Part shown: one piece after another, positions 17,422-26,129 of the stretch
Layout: the number at the start of each line of letters is the position of its first letter
Position numbering within the stretch: the first letter of the stretch is position 1
Assembly (NCBI GenBank): GCA_030148005.1
Contig: JASBUI010000004.1
Span: 124,001 to 188,000 of the forward strand
Source: Paracoccaceae bacterium
GTDB lineage: Bacteria; Pseudomonadota; Alphaproteobacteria; Rhodobacterales; Rhodobacteraceae
Length of the DNA: 64,000 nt
Direction of reading: 5' to 3'
Notes under the pieces: generated by a model
What the model was told of the DNA's origin: nothing
What the model saw: only the letters and a program-made list of their open reading frames with translations
The model's database searches: none
Program-made: the position numbers and the translations under genes

Positions 17422-18276
17422 ATGAGCCGCACTGTCTATGTGAACGGAGAGTACCTTCCCGAAGAAGAGGCGAAGGTATCGGTCTTTGACCGCGGCTTTC
17501 TTTTTGCCGATGGCGTTTACGAGGTGACATCGGTTCTGGGCGGCAAGCTGATCGACTTTGGCGGTCACGCCAAGCGCCTTGCCCGGTCGCTGTCCGAACT
17601 TGAGATGGATGCGCCGGTGACCGAGGAAGAGCTTCTTGAGATCCACCGCCAACTGGTGTCGCGCAACGACATCGACGATGGCCTGATCTACCTTCAGATC
17701 ACGCGCGGCGCCGCCGATCGCGATTTTCACTATCCTGCGGACACCGCGCCAACCATCGTGCTTTTCACCCAGTCCAAGCCCGGTCTTGCCGACAACCCCG
17801 CCGCAAAGGCCGGTATCAAGGTCATCTCGGTCGAGGATCAGCGCTGGGGACGGCGCGACATCAAGACCGTTCAGTTGCTTTACCCCTCCATGTGCAAGAT
17901 GGCGGCCAAAAAGGCGGGCGCCGATGATGCATGGCTTGTCGAAGAGGGCAAGGTGACCGAAGGCACTTCGAACAACGCCTATATCGTGAAGGACGGCAAG
18001 ATCATCACGCGTGAGCTTTCGCACGACATCCTGCACGGGATCACCCGCGCGGCGGTTCTTCGCTTTGCCCAAGAGGCACAGATGGTTGTCGAAGAGCGGG
18101 CCTTTACCATTGATGAGGCTAAGGACGCCGATGAGGCGTTTGTCACCTCTGCCTCGGCCTTTGTGATGCCCGTGGTCGAAATTGACGGCGCCGTGCTTGG
18201 CGATGGCAAGCCGGGGGCGGTCGCCACGCGGCTGCGCGAGATCTACCTCGACGAAAGCCGCAAAACAGCGATCTGA
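17422..18276 (+). CDS. dat: D-amino-acid transaminase (class IV PLP)
   Basis: A 284-residue branched-chain/D-amino-acid aminotransferase fold. It starts MSRTVYVNGEYLPEEEAKVS and keeps FDRGFLFADGVYEV, the catalytic lysine region RRDIKTVQLLYPSMCK (near 145) and the phosphate-binding TEGTSNNAYIV. D-amino-acid transaminases move the amino group of D-alanine and others to 2-oxoglutarate, giving D-glutamate. As third gene of the dgcNA operon it links general D-amino-acid breakdown to the D-glutamate route. GGAG lies 7 bp before the ATG at 17422. Specificity versus branched-chain substrates cannot be read from sequence. Confidence 0.88.
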   Translation: MSRTVYVNGEYLPEEEAKVSVFDRGFLFADGVYEVTSVLGGKLIDFGGHAKRLARSLSELEMDAPVTEEELLEIHRQLVSRNDIDDGLIYLQITRGAADRDFHYPADTAPTIVLFTQSKPGLADNPAAKAGIKVISVEDQRWGRRDIKTVQLLYPSMCKMAAKKAGADDAWLVEEGKVTEGTSNNAYIVKDGKIITRELSHDILHGITRAAVLRFAQEAQMVVEERAFTIDEAKDADEAFVTSASAFVMPVVEIDGAVLGDGKPGAVATRLREIYLDESRKTAI

Positions 18277-18297
18277 CCCGCGCCCCTTTGCAGCGGC

Positions 18298-18588
18298 CTA
18301 GCCGTGGCTGACCTTAAAGGCCTCTTTCTGATCGGCGCTTGCCTCAGTCTGGTACTTTTCGCGCCACTGGCTGAACGGCATGCCGTAGAAAGCTTCGCGG
18401 CCTTCGTCCTTTGACATCTCGATGCCGCGCTCGTTCGCGGCCTCCTGATACCAGCGCGACAGGCAGTTGCGGCAAAAACCGGTGAGGTTCATCATGTCGA
18501 TGTTCTGAACATCGGTGCGTTCGGCCAGATGATCGCGCAGCCTGCGAAAGGCGGCGGCCTCAAGTTCAAGTTGGGTCTGATCGTCCAT
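18298..18588 (-). CDS. DUF1244 family small protein
   Basis: A 96-residue soluble protein containing MNLTGFCRNCLSRWYQEAANE and the EAFYGMPFSQWREKYQ segment, typical of the DUF1244 (SMc04008-like) family. Its function is unknown; the CRNC pair could bind metal, which is inference. It lies 20 bp after the N-formylglutamate amidohydrolase gene on the same strand and is probably cotranscribed. It converges on the transaminase gene (21 bp between stops). The ATG at 18588 gives the usual family length; an ATG 21 bp upstream is weaker. Confidence 0.88.
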   Translation of the reverse strand: MDDQTQLELEAAAFRRLRDHLAERTDVQNIDMMNLTGFCRNCLSRWYQEAANERGIEMSKDEGREAFYGMPFSQWREKYQTEASADQKEAFKVSHG

Positions 18589-18608
18589 TTTTCCGTGCTC
18601 CTTTTGCA

Positions 18609-19349
18609 CTAAAGTTGGAGGTCGCGCCGCACCGCGTCAAGGATCGGTGCAAGGCGGGCCGCCCATGCGCGTTGGCCTGCGTCGTCGTGGATAAGGTCGT
18701 GGCGCAATTCTATCAGGGCGTTCTGGCGCCCGTGTTTCAGGGCGTGGCGGTCGACCGCATCACCGGGCAGGTGGCCGATATAGGGCTGGTTGTCCCCGAC
18801 GGTCAGGTCCGGCTCGGCGCGAAGGCGATCCAGCAGCGGGTCGGCGAACCGGCGGTCCGAGGCCGAGAGGATGCCGATCTGCCATGGGCGCGGGGCGCGT
18901 CCGTTGAGGCGCGGGGTAAAGCTGTGGACGGCGACGATGATGGTATCGGGGTTGCGCGCGGCAAGTTCCGCATAGGCGTCGTGGTAGGGGCGGTAATAGG
19001 CCTTTAGCCGCCGCTGACGTTCGGCGGCATCGACGTTCCGGTTCTGCGGAATGATGGTTCCGTCATAAAGCTTCATCAAAAGCGTCGGGTCATCTTCGCC
19101 CCGGTTGGGATCAATCACGAGGCGTGAGAAGTTCGACATTATGACCGGGGCGTTCAGATGCGCGCCAAGATGGCGTGAAACGGCGGCGGCGCCGATGTCA
19201 TAGGCGATGTGGCGGGACATGTCGGCGTCGCTTAGGCCAAGCGATCCACCGCCCACTTCCGCCGGTACGCGGTTAGAGGCATGATCGCATGCAATCAGCC
19301 AGGGACCGGGCCGATCTCCGCCGATGATCTGATAGGATTCTTCTGTCAT
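18609..19349 (-). CDS. N-formylglutamate amidohydrolase family protein
   Basis: The 246-residue protein fits the FGase family (metal-dependent, related to histidine-degradation HutG type 2), which releases formate and glutamate from N-formyl-L-glutamate. Visible family motifs are WLIACDHASNRVPAE (near 18-32), SRLVIDPNRGEDDPTL (near 95-110), VAVHSFTP (near 155) and ALIELRHDL (near 210). There is no hut gene nearby; instead it is convergent with a D-glutamate locus. The substrate may be another N-acyl amino acid. DUF1244 follows. Confidence 0.85.
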   Translation of the reverse strand: MTEESYQIIGGDRPGPWLIACDHASNRVPAEVGGGSLGLSDADMSRHIAYDIGAAAVSRHLGAHLNAPVIMSNFSRLVIDPNRGEDDPTLLMKLYDGTIIPQNRNVDAAERQRRLKAYYRPYHDAYAELAARNPDTIIVAVHSFTPRLNGRAPRPWQIGILSASDRRFADPLLDRLRAEPDLTVGDNQPYIGHLPGDAVDRHALKHGRQNALIELRHDLIHDDAGQRAWAARLAPILDAVRRDLQL

Positions 19350-19482
19350 ATGGACCCGGCAAACTTGTGTTATGCGCCTTGCCTAGACCAGCTTTCGGTC
19401 AAGCGCCAGTTGTCAGTGGCCGCAATTTCGGCCATATGGTCCGTGACCGCTAACATGAGCAGAAAACAGATTGGATAGAGGT

Positions 19483-20928
19483 ATGAGACGCCTCCGCAAC
19501 GTGAAGATCGTGGCAACACTTGGGCCCGCTTCGAATGACTATGAAACTATTCGCGCCCTCTTTGAGGCCGGAGCAGATGTTTTTCGTCTGAATATGTCCC
19601 ACGGGGACCATTCCGAGATACGTGCAAGGCACGACATCATCCGCAAGATAGAGACCGACACAGGGCGCCCGATTGCGATCCTTGCCGATCTTCAGGGACC
19701 AAAGCTTCGGGTTGGCGTATTTGCCAAGGAAGAGGTGGAACTGGTCGCAGGGCAGCCGTTCCGTCTGGATCTTGATGAAAAAGAGGGCAATGCCGATCGC
19801 GTTCAATTGCCGCATCCTGAAATCTTCGCGGCGCTGGAAGTCGGCTCATCTCTTTTGGTGAATGACGGGAAAATCCGCCTGACGGTCGACGAGTGTGGCA
19901 AGGACTATGCCAATTGCACGGTCACCGTTGGCGGCATGATTTCCAACCGCAAGGGCGTCAACGTCCCTGACGTGGTTCTGCCGCTCAGGGCGCTGTCCGA
20001 AAAGGACCGGGCGGATCTTGAGTTTGTGTGCGAACTGGGCGTCGACTGGCTTGCGCTGTCGTTCGTTCAGCGCCCCGAGGACGTGCATGAGGCGCGCGAG
20101 CTTGCCAAGGGCCGCGCGGCGATCCTGTCCAAGATCGAAAAACCGGCGGCGGTGAAATCCTTTGATGAGATCCTCAAGGTGTCAGACGGCATCATGGTCG
20201 CGCGCGGCGATCTGGGGGTCGAACTTCCGGTTCAGAATGTACCGCCGATCCAGAAGCGTCTTGTGCGCGCTTGCCGGGCCGCCGCCAAGCCGGTGATCGT
20301 GGCCACCCAGATGCTGGAAAGCATGATCGAAAGCCCGATGCCCACGCGCGCCGAAGTGTCGGATGTCGCGGCAGCGATCTATGAAGGGACCGACGCGGTC
20401 ATGCTGTCGGCTGAATCCGCGGCCGGTCACTATCCGGTCGAAGCGGTGATGACGATGGATGCGGTTGCCCGCGAAGTTGAAAGCGACCCGACCTACCGCG
20501 AGGTGATCGAGGCATCGCGCGCCGGCAAAAAGGCAACCGTGGCCGATGGCATCGTCTCGGCCGCCCGCGAAATTGCCGAAACGACCGACATCAAGGCGAT
20601 CTGCTGTTTCTCGCAGTCGGGGACGACCGCGCTTTTGGTTGCGCGTGAACGCCCGCGCGTTCCGATCATCGGTATGACGGCAATCCAAAAGACCGCGCGC
20701 CGCCTGTGCCTTTCATGGGGTTTGCACTGTGTGATGACAGGAGAGGTCACGCGGTTTAAGATGGCGGTTGTGAATGCAGCCCGCGCTGCACGCGAAGGTG
20801 GTTTTGCCGATGCGTCAGATCAGATTGTCGTCACAGCCGGCGTCCCGTTCAACCAACCGGGGACGACGAATATTCTACGCGTCGCCCCATGTGAGGAGCG
20901 GCTGATTTATAAGACTGAACCTGAATAA
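19483..20928 (+). CDS. pyk: Pyruvate kinase
   Basis: Pyruvate kinase transfers phosphate from phosphoenolpyruvate to ADP. The 481-residue product has the N-terminal MRRLRNVKIVATLGPAS, RLNMSHGDH, ILADLQGPKLRVG, the active-site lysine segment AILSKIEKPAAV near 210-222, GIMVARGDLGVELP and VATQMLESMI. A C-terminal allosteric domain of about 130 residues completes it. The ATG at 19483 gives the normal N-terminus; a TTG 12 bp upstream is also in frame. The small membrane gene at 20937 starts 8 bp after the stop and may be cotranscribed. Confidence 0.97.
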   Translation: MRRLRNVKIVATLGPASNDYETIRALFEAGADVFRLNMSHGDHSEIRARHDIIRKIETDTGRPIAILADLQGPKLRVGVFAKEEVELVAGQPFRLDLDEKEGNADRVQLPHPEIFAALEVGSSLLVNDGKIRLTVDECGKDYANCTVTVGGMISNRKGVNVPDVVLPLRALSEKDRADLEFVCELGVDWLALSFVQRPEDVHEARELAKGRAAILSKIEKPAAVKSFDEILKVSDGIMVARGDLGVELPVQNVPPIQKRLVRACRAAAKPVIVATQMLESMIESPMPTRAEVSDVAAAIYEGTDAVMLSAESAAGHYPVEAVMTMDAVAREVESDPTYREVIEASRAGKKATVADGIVSAAREIAETTDIKAICCFSQSGTTALLVARERPRVPIIGMTAIQKTARRLCLSWGLHCVMTGEVTRFKMAVVNAARAAREGGFADASDQIVVTAGVPFNQPGTTNILRVAPCEERLIYKTEPE

Positions 20929-20936
20929 GGGGCGTC

Positions 20937-21161
20937 ATGCAGACAGACATTTTTCTGGTTACCGGACTGGTACTGGCACTTTTCGCCGTGCCTTCGATGC
21001 TTGGCGCATTTTTTGATGGCCGCGCACCTAGGGCTTCGGCCATCGTGATCATGATCTCCGGCGGCCTTATCTGGCTGGCGATCGACCGCAAGCCTGGTGG
21101 CTATACGGTTGAAGAAGTTCCAAGTGCGTTCATGCGCGTAATTGCCGAGATCATCCGCTAA
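20937..21161 (+). CDS. Small two-helix membrane protein of unknown function
   Basis: A 74-residue protein with two hydrophobic stretches (FLVTGLVLALFAVPSMLGAFF at about 6-26 and ASAIVIMISGGLIWLAI at about 33-49) and a short amphipathic tail. The start ATG at 20937 lies 8 bp after pyk, with a purine-rich AAGGGG before it. I recall similar short proteins next to pyk in Rhodobacteraceae, but no function. The tight spacing and clean hydropathy support it as a real gene. Confidence 0.75.
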   Translation: MQTDIFLVTGLVLALFAVPSMLGAFFDGRAPRASAIVIMISGGLIWLAIDRKPGGYTVEEVPSAFMRVIAEIIR

Positions 21162-21180
21162 AACCACCGGAATTCGATTT

Positions 21181-21263
21181 GGCATGCATCTGCACTTGCC
21201 ATGTCGTGACAGGCCGCTTATACGGCCCACCTCAACCCGTGCGTCCGGCCAAAGTGGCATGCC
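21181..21263 (+). promoter_or_regulatory. Structured 5' leader of rpmI-rplT (candidate L20 operator)
   Basis: GGCATGC...CACTT (21181-21197) can pair over 12 bp, with a 5-nt bulge, with AAGTGGCATGCC (21252-21263). The pairing encloses a hairpin with GGCCG/CGGCC arms (21212-21227). This folded leader ends about 40 nt before the rpmI start. In E. coli and Bacillus, L20 represses the rpmI-rplT message by binding such structures; that it does so here is inference. Confidence 0.5.
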
Positions 21264-21304
21264 GAGTCGCGCGATAACCGCTTCGAACAGACGAGGAGAC
21301 GGAA

Positions 21305-21505
21305 ATGCCCAAGATGAAGACCAAATCAAGCGCCAAGAAGCGCTTTAAGGTCACTGCGACCGGCAAGGTCCTTTCGGCACAGGCCGGTAAACGGCACGGT
21401 ATGATCAAACGGACGAAGAAATTCATCCGTGATGCGCGTGGCACAACCACGCTTTCTGCTCCTGACGCGAAAATCGTCAAGAGCTACATGCCCTACGACC
21501 GTTAA
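21305..21505 (+). CDS. rpmI: 50S ribosomal protein L35
   Basis: The 66-residue product [20 protein letters not shown] is a clear L35, strongly basic with the RHGMIKR-like segment [13 protein letters not shown]35 is a late-assembling large-subunit protein. It is preceded by GAGGAGACGGAA, a strong ribosome site, and is followed after 11 bp by rplT as in nearly all bacteria. infC is not in the window, so this is a two-gene operon here. Confidence 0.98.
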   Translation: MPKMKTKSSAKKRFKVTATGKVLSAQAGKRHGMIKRTKKFIRDARGTTTLSAPDAKIVKSYMPYDR

Positions 21506-21516
21506 GGAGACCTGAT

Positions 21517-21879
21517 ATGTCGAGAGTTACCAGCGGCAAGGTTACCCACGCCCGCCACAAGAAGGTCATCAAGGCCGCCAAAGGCTATTACGGCCGTCGC
21601 AAGAACGCCTTCCGCACAGCCACTCAGGCCGTGGACAAGGCGAACCAATACGCAACCCGTGACCGCAAGCAGCGCAAGCGCAACTTCCGCGCTCTGTGGA
21701 TCCAGCGGATCAACGCAGCCGTTCGCGGCCACGACGAGGCGCTGACATACAGCCGCTTCATCAATGGTCTGGCGCTGGCTGGCGTCGAGGTTGACCGCAA
21801 GGTTCTGGCCGATCTGGCCGTGCATGAGCCCGAGGCATTCGGGGCTATCGTCGAAAAGGCGAAGGCCGCGCTCGCGTAA
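21517..21879 (+). CDS. rplT: 50S ribosomal protein L20
   Basis: A 120-residue L20 ([24 protein letters not shown]...) with the basic N-terminal extension and the C-terminal globular part. L20 binds 23S rRNA early in large-subunit assembly and in other bacteria represses its own operon. AAGGAGA lies 7 bp before the ATG. A strong intrinsic terminator follows at 21906-21944. Confidence 0.98.
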   Translation: MSRVTSGKVTHARHKKVIKAAKGYYGRRKNAFRTATQAVDKANQYATRDRKQRKRNFRALWIQRINAAVRGHDEALTYSRFINGLALAGVEVDRKVLADLAVHEPEAFGAIVEKAKAALA

Positions 21880-21905
21880 ACCCGCAACCGGGTTAGGATT
21901 ACAGG

Positions 21906-21944
21906 GAAGCCGCGGACCTTCGGGTCTCGCGGCTTCTTTTGTTT
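21906..21944 (+). terminator. Intrinsic terminator after rplT
   Basis: GAAGCCGCG pairs with CGCGGCTTC (21906-21936) and is followed by TTTTGTTT. It has a GC-rich stem, a small loop and a U-run, 27 bp after the rplT stop. Confidence 0.9.
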
Positions 21945-22035
21945 CGGGGAACTGCCCCTTTGCGCAGCACCCCGGGGCCTTGAACTGAACGATGCCTGTG
22001 ATAGCAGGATGAAAACTTGATCAAAGGGGTCCTCG

Positions 22036-23109
22036 ATGGACGATCTGCGAAACAAATACCTTGCCGCGATTGCGGATGCCGCCGATGAGGCCGCCCTCGA
22101 AGAGCTTCGGGTAAAGGCGGTTGGCAAGAAGGGTGAGGTCAGCCTGAAAATGCGCGAGCTGGGCAAGATGAGCCCCGAAGAGCGCCAGACAGCAGGCCCG
22201 GCGCTGAACGCGTTGAAGGATGAGATTAACTCGGCCCTTGCCGGCAAGAAGGCGGCGCTCAGCGATGCGGCGCTGGATGCGCGGCTGCGCACCGAATGGC
22301 TTGACGTGACGCTTGCCGGGCGACCGCGCCGGCAGGGAACGATCCACCCCATCAGTCAGGCGACCGAAGAGGTTACGGCGATCTTTGCCGATCTGGGGTT
22401 CTCTGTCGCCGAAGGGCCGCAGGTCGACAGCGACTGGTACAACTTCGATGCGCTGAATATTCCCGGCCACCACCCGGCGCGCGCCGAGATGGACACGTTC
22501 TACATGGCACGCGTCGAAGGCGACAATCGCCCGCCGCATGTCTTGCGCACCCATACATCGCCTGTGCAGATCCGTTCGATGGAAGCGCATGGCGCGCCCA
22601 TTCGCATCATCGCGCCGGGCCGGGTTTACCGCGCCGACTACGACCAGACCCATACGCCGATGTTCAATCAGGTCGAAGGGCTGGCCGTGGACACCGACAT
22701 CTCGATGGCCAACCTCAAATGGTGCCTCGAAGAGTTCGTAAAGGCGTTCTTTGAGGTGGATGGGGTCGAGCTTCGGTTTCGCGCCTCGCACTTTCCGTTC
22801 ACCGAACCCTCGGCCGAGGTGGACATCCGCTGTTCGTGGGAAGGCGGCACGCTGAAAGTGGGCGAGGGGGACGACTGGCTTGAGATCCTTGGCTCTGGCA
22901 TGGTGCACCCCAAGGTTCTTCAAGCGGGCGGCATTGATCCGGCGGTTTATCAGGGATTTGCCTTTGGTGTCGGGATCGACCGGATCGCGATGCTGAAATA
23001 CGGCATCCCCGATCTGCGCGCCTTCTTTGATTCCGACTTGCGCTGGCTGCGCCACTACGGGTTCTCGTCGCTGGATGTGCCAACGCTGCACGGGGGGTTG
23101 TCGCGGTGA
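22036..23109 (+). CDS. pheS: Phenylalanyl-tRNA synthetase alpha subunit
   Basis: PheS is the catalytic subunit of the (alpha-beta)2 enzyme that charges tRNA-Phe. The 357-residue protein has the N-terminal coiled-coil (about 1-90), then the class II catalytic core with [19 protein letters not shown] and the [19 protein letters not shown] and [21 protein letters not shown] motifs. It ends with [18 protein letters not shown] (motif 3). The ATG at 22036 is preceded by AAAGGGG. pheT follows, but an ASCH gene is inserted between them. Confidence 0.97.
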   Translation: MDDLRNKYLAAIADAADEAALEELRVKAVGKKGEVSLKMRELGKMSPEERQTAGPALNALKDEINSALAGKKAALSDAALDARLRTEWLDVTLAGRPRRQGTIHPISQATEEVTAIFADLGFSVAEGPQVDSDWYNFDALNIPGHHPARAEMDTFYMARVEGDNRPPHVLRTHTSPVQIRSMEAHGAPIRIIAPGRVYRADYDQTHTPMFNQVEGLAVDTDISMANLKWCLEEFVKAFFEVDGVELRFRASHFPFTEPSAEVDIRCSWEGGTLKVGEGDDWLEILGSGMVHPKVLQAGGIDPAVYQGFAFGVGIDRIAMLKYGIPDLRAFFDSDLRWLRHYGFSSLDVPTLHGGLSR

Positions 23110-23224
23110 CATTCATCCCGGCGCCCGGACCTCTCCCATGGGTAGGGTGCTTTACACCCACCCCGAGGTCCGAACGCGGCCCTCTGGAATGGGCGAAGAA
23201 ACGTTTTGGAAAAGGATCACGCAA

Positions 23225-23647
23225 TTGACCGATGAGATGGAAGACCTGCAAGTCACCTATCCCGGCGCGGGTACTTTTCGCTTTGGTGACAACAAGGCGC
23301 TTAGCGATCAGCTGATCGCACTTGTGCGCGAAGGGAAAAAGCGCGCGACCTGCGATGCGCTGTCTGCCTTTGGTGACGATCCGGCCGCGATGCCCGTTGC
23401 GGGCCGCTGCGATATTGCCGCCAACTGGGATGGCACGCCTGCGCTGGTGATCCGCACTTTGCGCGTTGATCAGGTTCGGTTTTGCGATGTCACGCAAGAA
23501 ATGGCGCTGGCCGAGGGTGAGAATGATGACCTGGCAGGCTGGCGCGCGGACCATGAGAAGTATTTTGCCCGCAATGGCGGGTTTGACCCCGAGATGATGC
23601 TGGTATTCGAGCATTTCGAATTGGTTGAGGATCTGGCGGACCGCTAG
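23225..23647 (+). CDS. ASCH domain protein inserted between pheS and pheT
   Basis: The roughly 140-residue protein matches the ASCH fold: TYPGAGTFRFGDNKALSDQLIALVREGKKRAT near the start, then GRCDIAANWDGTPALVIRTLRVDQVRFCDVTQEMALAEGE. ASCH domains bind RNA, and some (YqfB type) hydrolyse N4-acetylcytidine; neither role is shown here. The frame is open from 23027. I prefer the TTG at 23225 because AAAGGA sits 8 nt upstream, with ATGs at 23189 or 23237 as alternatives. Placement between pheS (stop 23109) and pheT (start 23671) suggests one transcript. Confidence 0.8.
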   Translation: MTDEMEDLQVTYPGAGTFRFGDNKALSDQLIALVREGKKRATCDALSAFGDDPAAMPVAGRCDIAANWDGTPALVIRTLRVDQVRFCDVTQEMALAEGENDDLAGWRADHEKYFARNGGFDPEMMLVFEHFELVEDLADR

Positions 23648-23670
23648 GGCCTGCCGACAGAGGAAACGAC

Positions 23671-26067
23671 ATGAAATTCACACTCTCCTGGCTGAAAGCC
23701 CATCTTGAAACCACCGCCACGGTGGACGAGATCACTTATGCCCTGACCGATCTGGGTCTTGAGGTCGAAGGCGTGTCCAACCCCGCTGAGCGGCTTTCCG
23801 AGTTCACAATCGGCAAGGTTATCAGCGCAGAAAAGCACCCCGATGCAGACAAGCTTAAGGTGTGTCAGGTCGAGACGGCCAATGGCCCGACCCAGATCAT
23901 CTGTGGCGCGCCCAACGCGCGGGCGGGCATCACCGTGGTGATCGCAAGCCCCGGCGTCTATGTGCCCGGGATCGACACGACCATCGGTGTCGGCAAGATC
24001 CGCGGCATCGAAAGCCACGGCATGATGTGCTCTGAGCGCGAGATGGAGCTGTCGGATGAACACGACGGAATTATCGAGCTTGCCTCGGGCGAAGTGGGCG
24101 CGAAGTTTACCGACTGGCTTGCCGCGAATGATCCGGCCAAGGTTGATCCGGTGATCGAGATTGCCATCACCCCCAACCGCCCCGACGCCTTGGGCGTGCG
24201 CGGCATTGCCCGCGATCTGGCAGCGCGCGGTCTGGGCAAGATGAAGCCGCGCGATGTTGCGCCGGTTGCCGCCGATTTCGACAGTGACATTGCCGTGACC
24301 ATCGATGCTGATACGCTGGACGGCTGCCCGGTCTTTTCAGGGCGCCTGATCCGCGGCGTCAAGAACGGGCCGTCGCCCGAGTGGCTTCAGGATTTGCTGC
24401 GCGCCATTGGCCTGCGCCCGATCAGCTTTCTGGTCGATGTCACCAACTACTACACCTACGATCGCAACCGCCCGCTACACGTCTTTGACGCCGATGTGGT
24501 TCAGGGCAACCTGCGGGTTCACCGCGCCAAGGGCGGCGAGGTGCTTATGGCGCTGGACGACAAGGAATACACGCTTGAGCCGGGCCAGATGGTCATTTCG
24601 GACGACAGCGGCCCGGTCAGCATCGCCGGCATCATGGGCGGGCTTTCGACGGGCGTTACCGAAGAGACGACGAATGTCTTTGTCGAAAGCGCTTTCTGGG
24701 ACCCGGTTCAGACCGCTTATGCGGGCCGCGCGCTGAAGATCAATTCCGATGCGCGCTACCGCTTTGAGCGCGGGGTTGATCCAGAGTTTACCCTCGAAGG
24801 GCTGGAACATGCGGTGCGCATGATCGTCGATAACGCAGGCGGCAAGGCATCAAGTGTTGTTGTCGCGGGGCAGGTGCCCGATCATTCGCGGGCCTACAAG
24901 CTTGACACCGACCGGGTGCAGTCGCTGGTGGGGATGGAAATCCCGGCCGCCACCCAGCGCGAGACCCTGGGTGCGCTTGGCTTTGTGATGGAAGGGGACA
25001 TGGCCCATGTGCCGTCATGGCGCCCCGATGTTCAGGGTGAGGCGGATCTTGTCGAGGAAGTGGCGCGGATTGCATCGCTGACCAAGCTGGTGGGTCGCCC
25101 GATGGCGCGCACCCATCCCGGTATCCCCAAGCCGATCCTGACGCCCCTACAGCAGCGCGAGCGCAACGTCCGGCGCCAGATCGCGGCGCTGGGGTATAAT
25201 GAATGCGTGACCTACTCTTTCATCGATCAGGCTTCGGCGCAGCTTTTCGGCGGCGGCGAGGCGCCCACGATGCTGGAGAACCCGATCTCGAGCGAGATGA
25301 GCCATCTGCGCCCGTCTCTCTTGCCGGGGCTTTTGCAGGCGGCTGCGCGCAATCAGGCGCGGGGCTTTCCAAGTCAGGCCTTGTTCGAGGTTGGCACCGT
25401 CTTTAGCGGCGGCGAGCCGGGCGAGCAGTCCATCGTCGCAAGCGGTATCCTGATTGGCCACACCGGCCCGAAGGATGTGCATGCAAGCCGAAGGGCGGTC
25501 GATTTATATGACGCCAAGGTGGACGCAGAAGCGGCGCTGTCATGTGCGGGCGCGCCCGAGAAGATGCAAATCCTGCGGGGCGCAGAAACCTGGTGGCATC
25601 CGGGGCGGTCCGGCAAACTGTGCCTTGGGCCCAAGAAGGTTCTGGGTGTCTTTGGTGAATTGCACCCCAAGGTTATCGCCGCGATGGATCTGAAGGGCCC
25701 GGTGGTCGGGTTTACGCTGAACCTTGAAGAGATACCCTTCCCCAAGGCCAAAACGGCATCGCGCGGCGCGCTGACGCTGCGGGACCTGCAGGCGGTGGAA
25801 CGCGATTTCGCCTTCGTTGTGGACGGCGATGTCGAGGCGCTGACGCTTGTGAATGCGGCCGCTGGCGCGGACAAGGCGCTGATCGACGAGGTTCGGGTCT
25901 TTGACGAGTTTGCTGGCGGATCGCTGGGCGAGGGTAAGAAGTCATTGGCTATCACCGTGCGCCTGCAACCGGCAGAGCGGACCCTGACGGATGAAGAGAT
26001 CGATGCGGTAGGTGCAAAGATCGTGGAAAAGGTCGCCAAGGCGACGGGCGGCGTTCTGCGCCGGTAG
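23671..26067 (+). CDS. pheT: Phenylalanyl-tRNA synthetase beta subunit
   Basis: The 798-residue beta subunit shows the EMAP-II-like tRNA-binding domain at about 40-150 (KVCQVETANGPTQIICGAPNARAG), the B3/B4 editing region (KINSDARYRFERGVDPE near 350), B5, and a C-terminal ferredoxin-fold anticodon-binding domain (AVERDFAFVVDGDV to the end). It edits Tyr-tRNA-Phe and supports aminoacylation with PheS. The ATG at 23671 follows GAGGAAACGAC. A hairpin element lies straight after the stop. Confidence 0.97.
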   Translation: MKFTLSWLKAHLETTATVDEITYALTDLGLEVEGVSNPAERLSEFTIGKVISAEKHPDADKLKVCQVETANGPTQIICGAPNARAGITVVIASPGVYVPGIDTTIGVGKIRGIESHGMMCSEREMELSDEHDGIIELASGEVGAKFTDWLAANDPAKVDPVIEIAITPNRPDALGVRGIARDLAARGLGKMKPRDVAPVAADFDSDIAVTIDADTLDGCPVFSGRLIRGVKNGPSPEWLQDLLRAIGLRPISFLVDVTNYYTYDRNRPLHVFDADVVQGNLRVHRAKGGEVLMALDDKEYTLEPGQMVISDDSGPVSIAGIMGGLSTGVTEETTNVFVESAFWDPVQTAYAGRALKINSDARYRFERGVDPEFTLEGLEHAVRMIVDNAGGKASSVVVAGQVPDHSRAYKLDTDRVQSLVGMEIPAATQRETLGALGFVMEGDMAHVPSWRPDVQGEADLVEEVARIASLTKLVGRPMARTHPGIPKPILTPLQQRERNVRRQIAALGYNECVTYSFIDQASAQLFGGGEAPTMLENPISSEMSHLRPSLLPGLLQAAARNQARGFPSQALFEVGTVFSGGEPGEQSIVASGILIGHTGPKDVHASRRAVDLYDAKVDAEAALSCAGAPEKMQILRGAETWWHPGRSGKLCLGPKKVLGVFGELHPKVIAAMDLKGPVVGFTLNLEEIPFPKAKTASRGALTLRDLQAVERDFAFVVDGDVEALTLVNAAAGADKALIDEVRVFDEFAGGSLGEGKKSLAITVRLQPAERTLTDEEIDAVGAKIVEKVAKATGGVLRR

Positions 26068-26081
26068 GCGCAGCGCCGGTT

Positions 26082-26120
26082 CCGCCTTCGGCGGGAGTAT
26101 TTCTGGCAAAGAAGAAATGA
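26082..26120 (+). repeat. Dispersed intergenic hairpin element, copy 1
   Basis: CCGCCTTCGGCGGGAGTATT begins the element; the hairpin is followed by TTCTGGCAAAGAAGAAA. A near-identical block recurs at 36336-36375 and a diverged one near 58381. This copy follows the pheT stop by 15 bp and may act as its terminator; the ytoQ ribosome site begins just after it. Confidence 0.75.
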
Positions 26121-26129
26121 GGAGCGGAC

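Noticed and set aside
22036-23109. Phe-codon leader or attenuator upstream of pheS
   Set aside because: The gap 21945-22035 holds no Phe-rich leader peptide or antiterminator pair.
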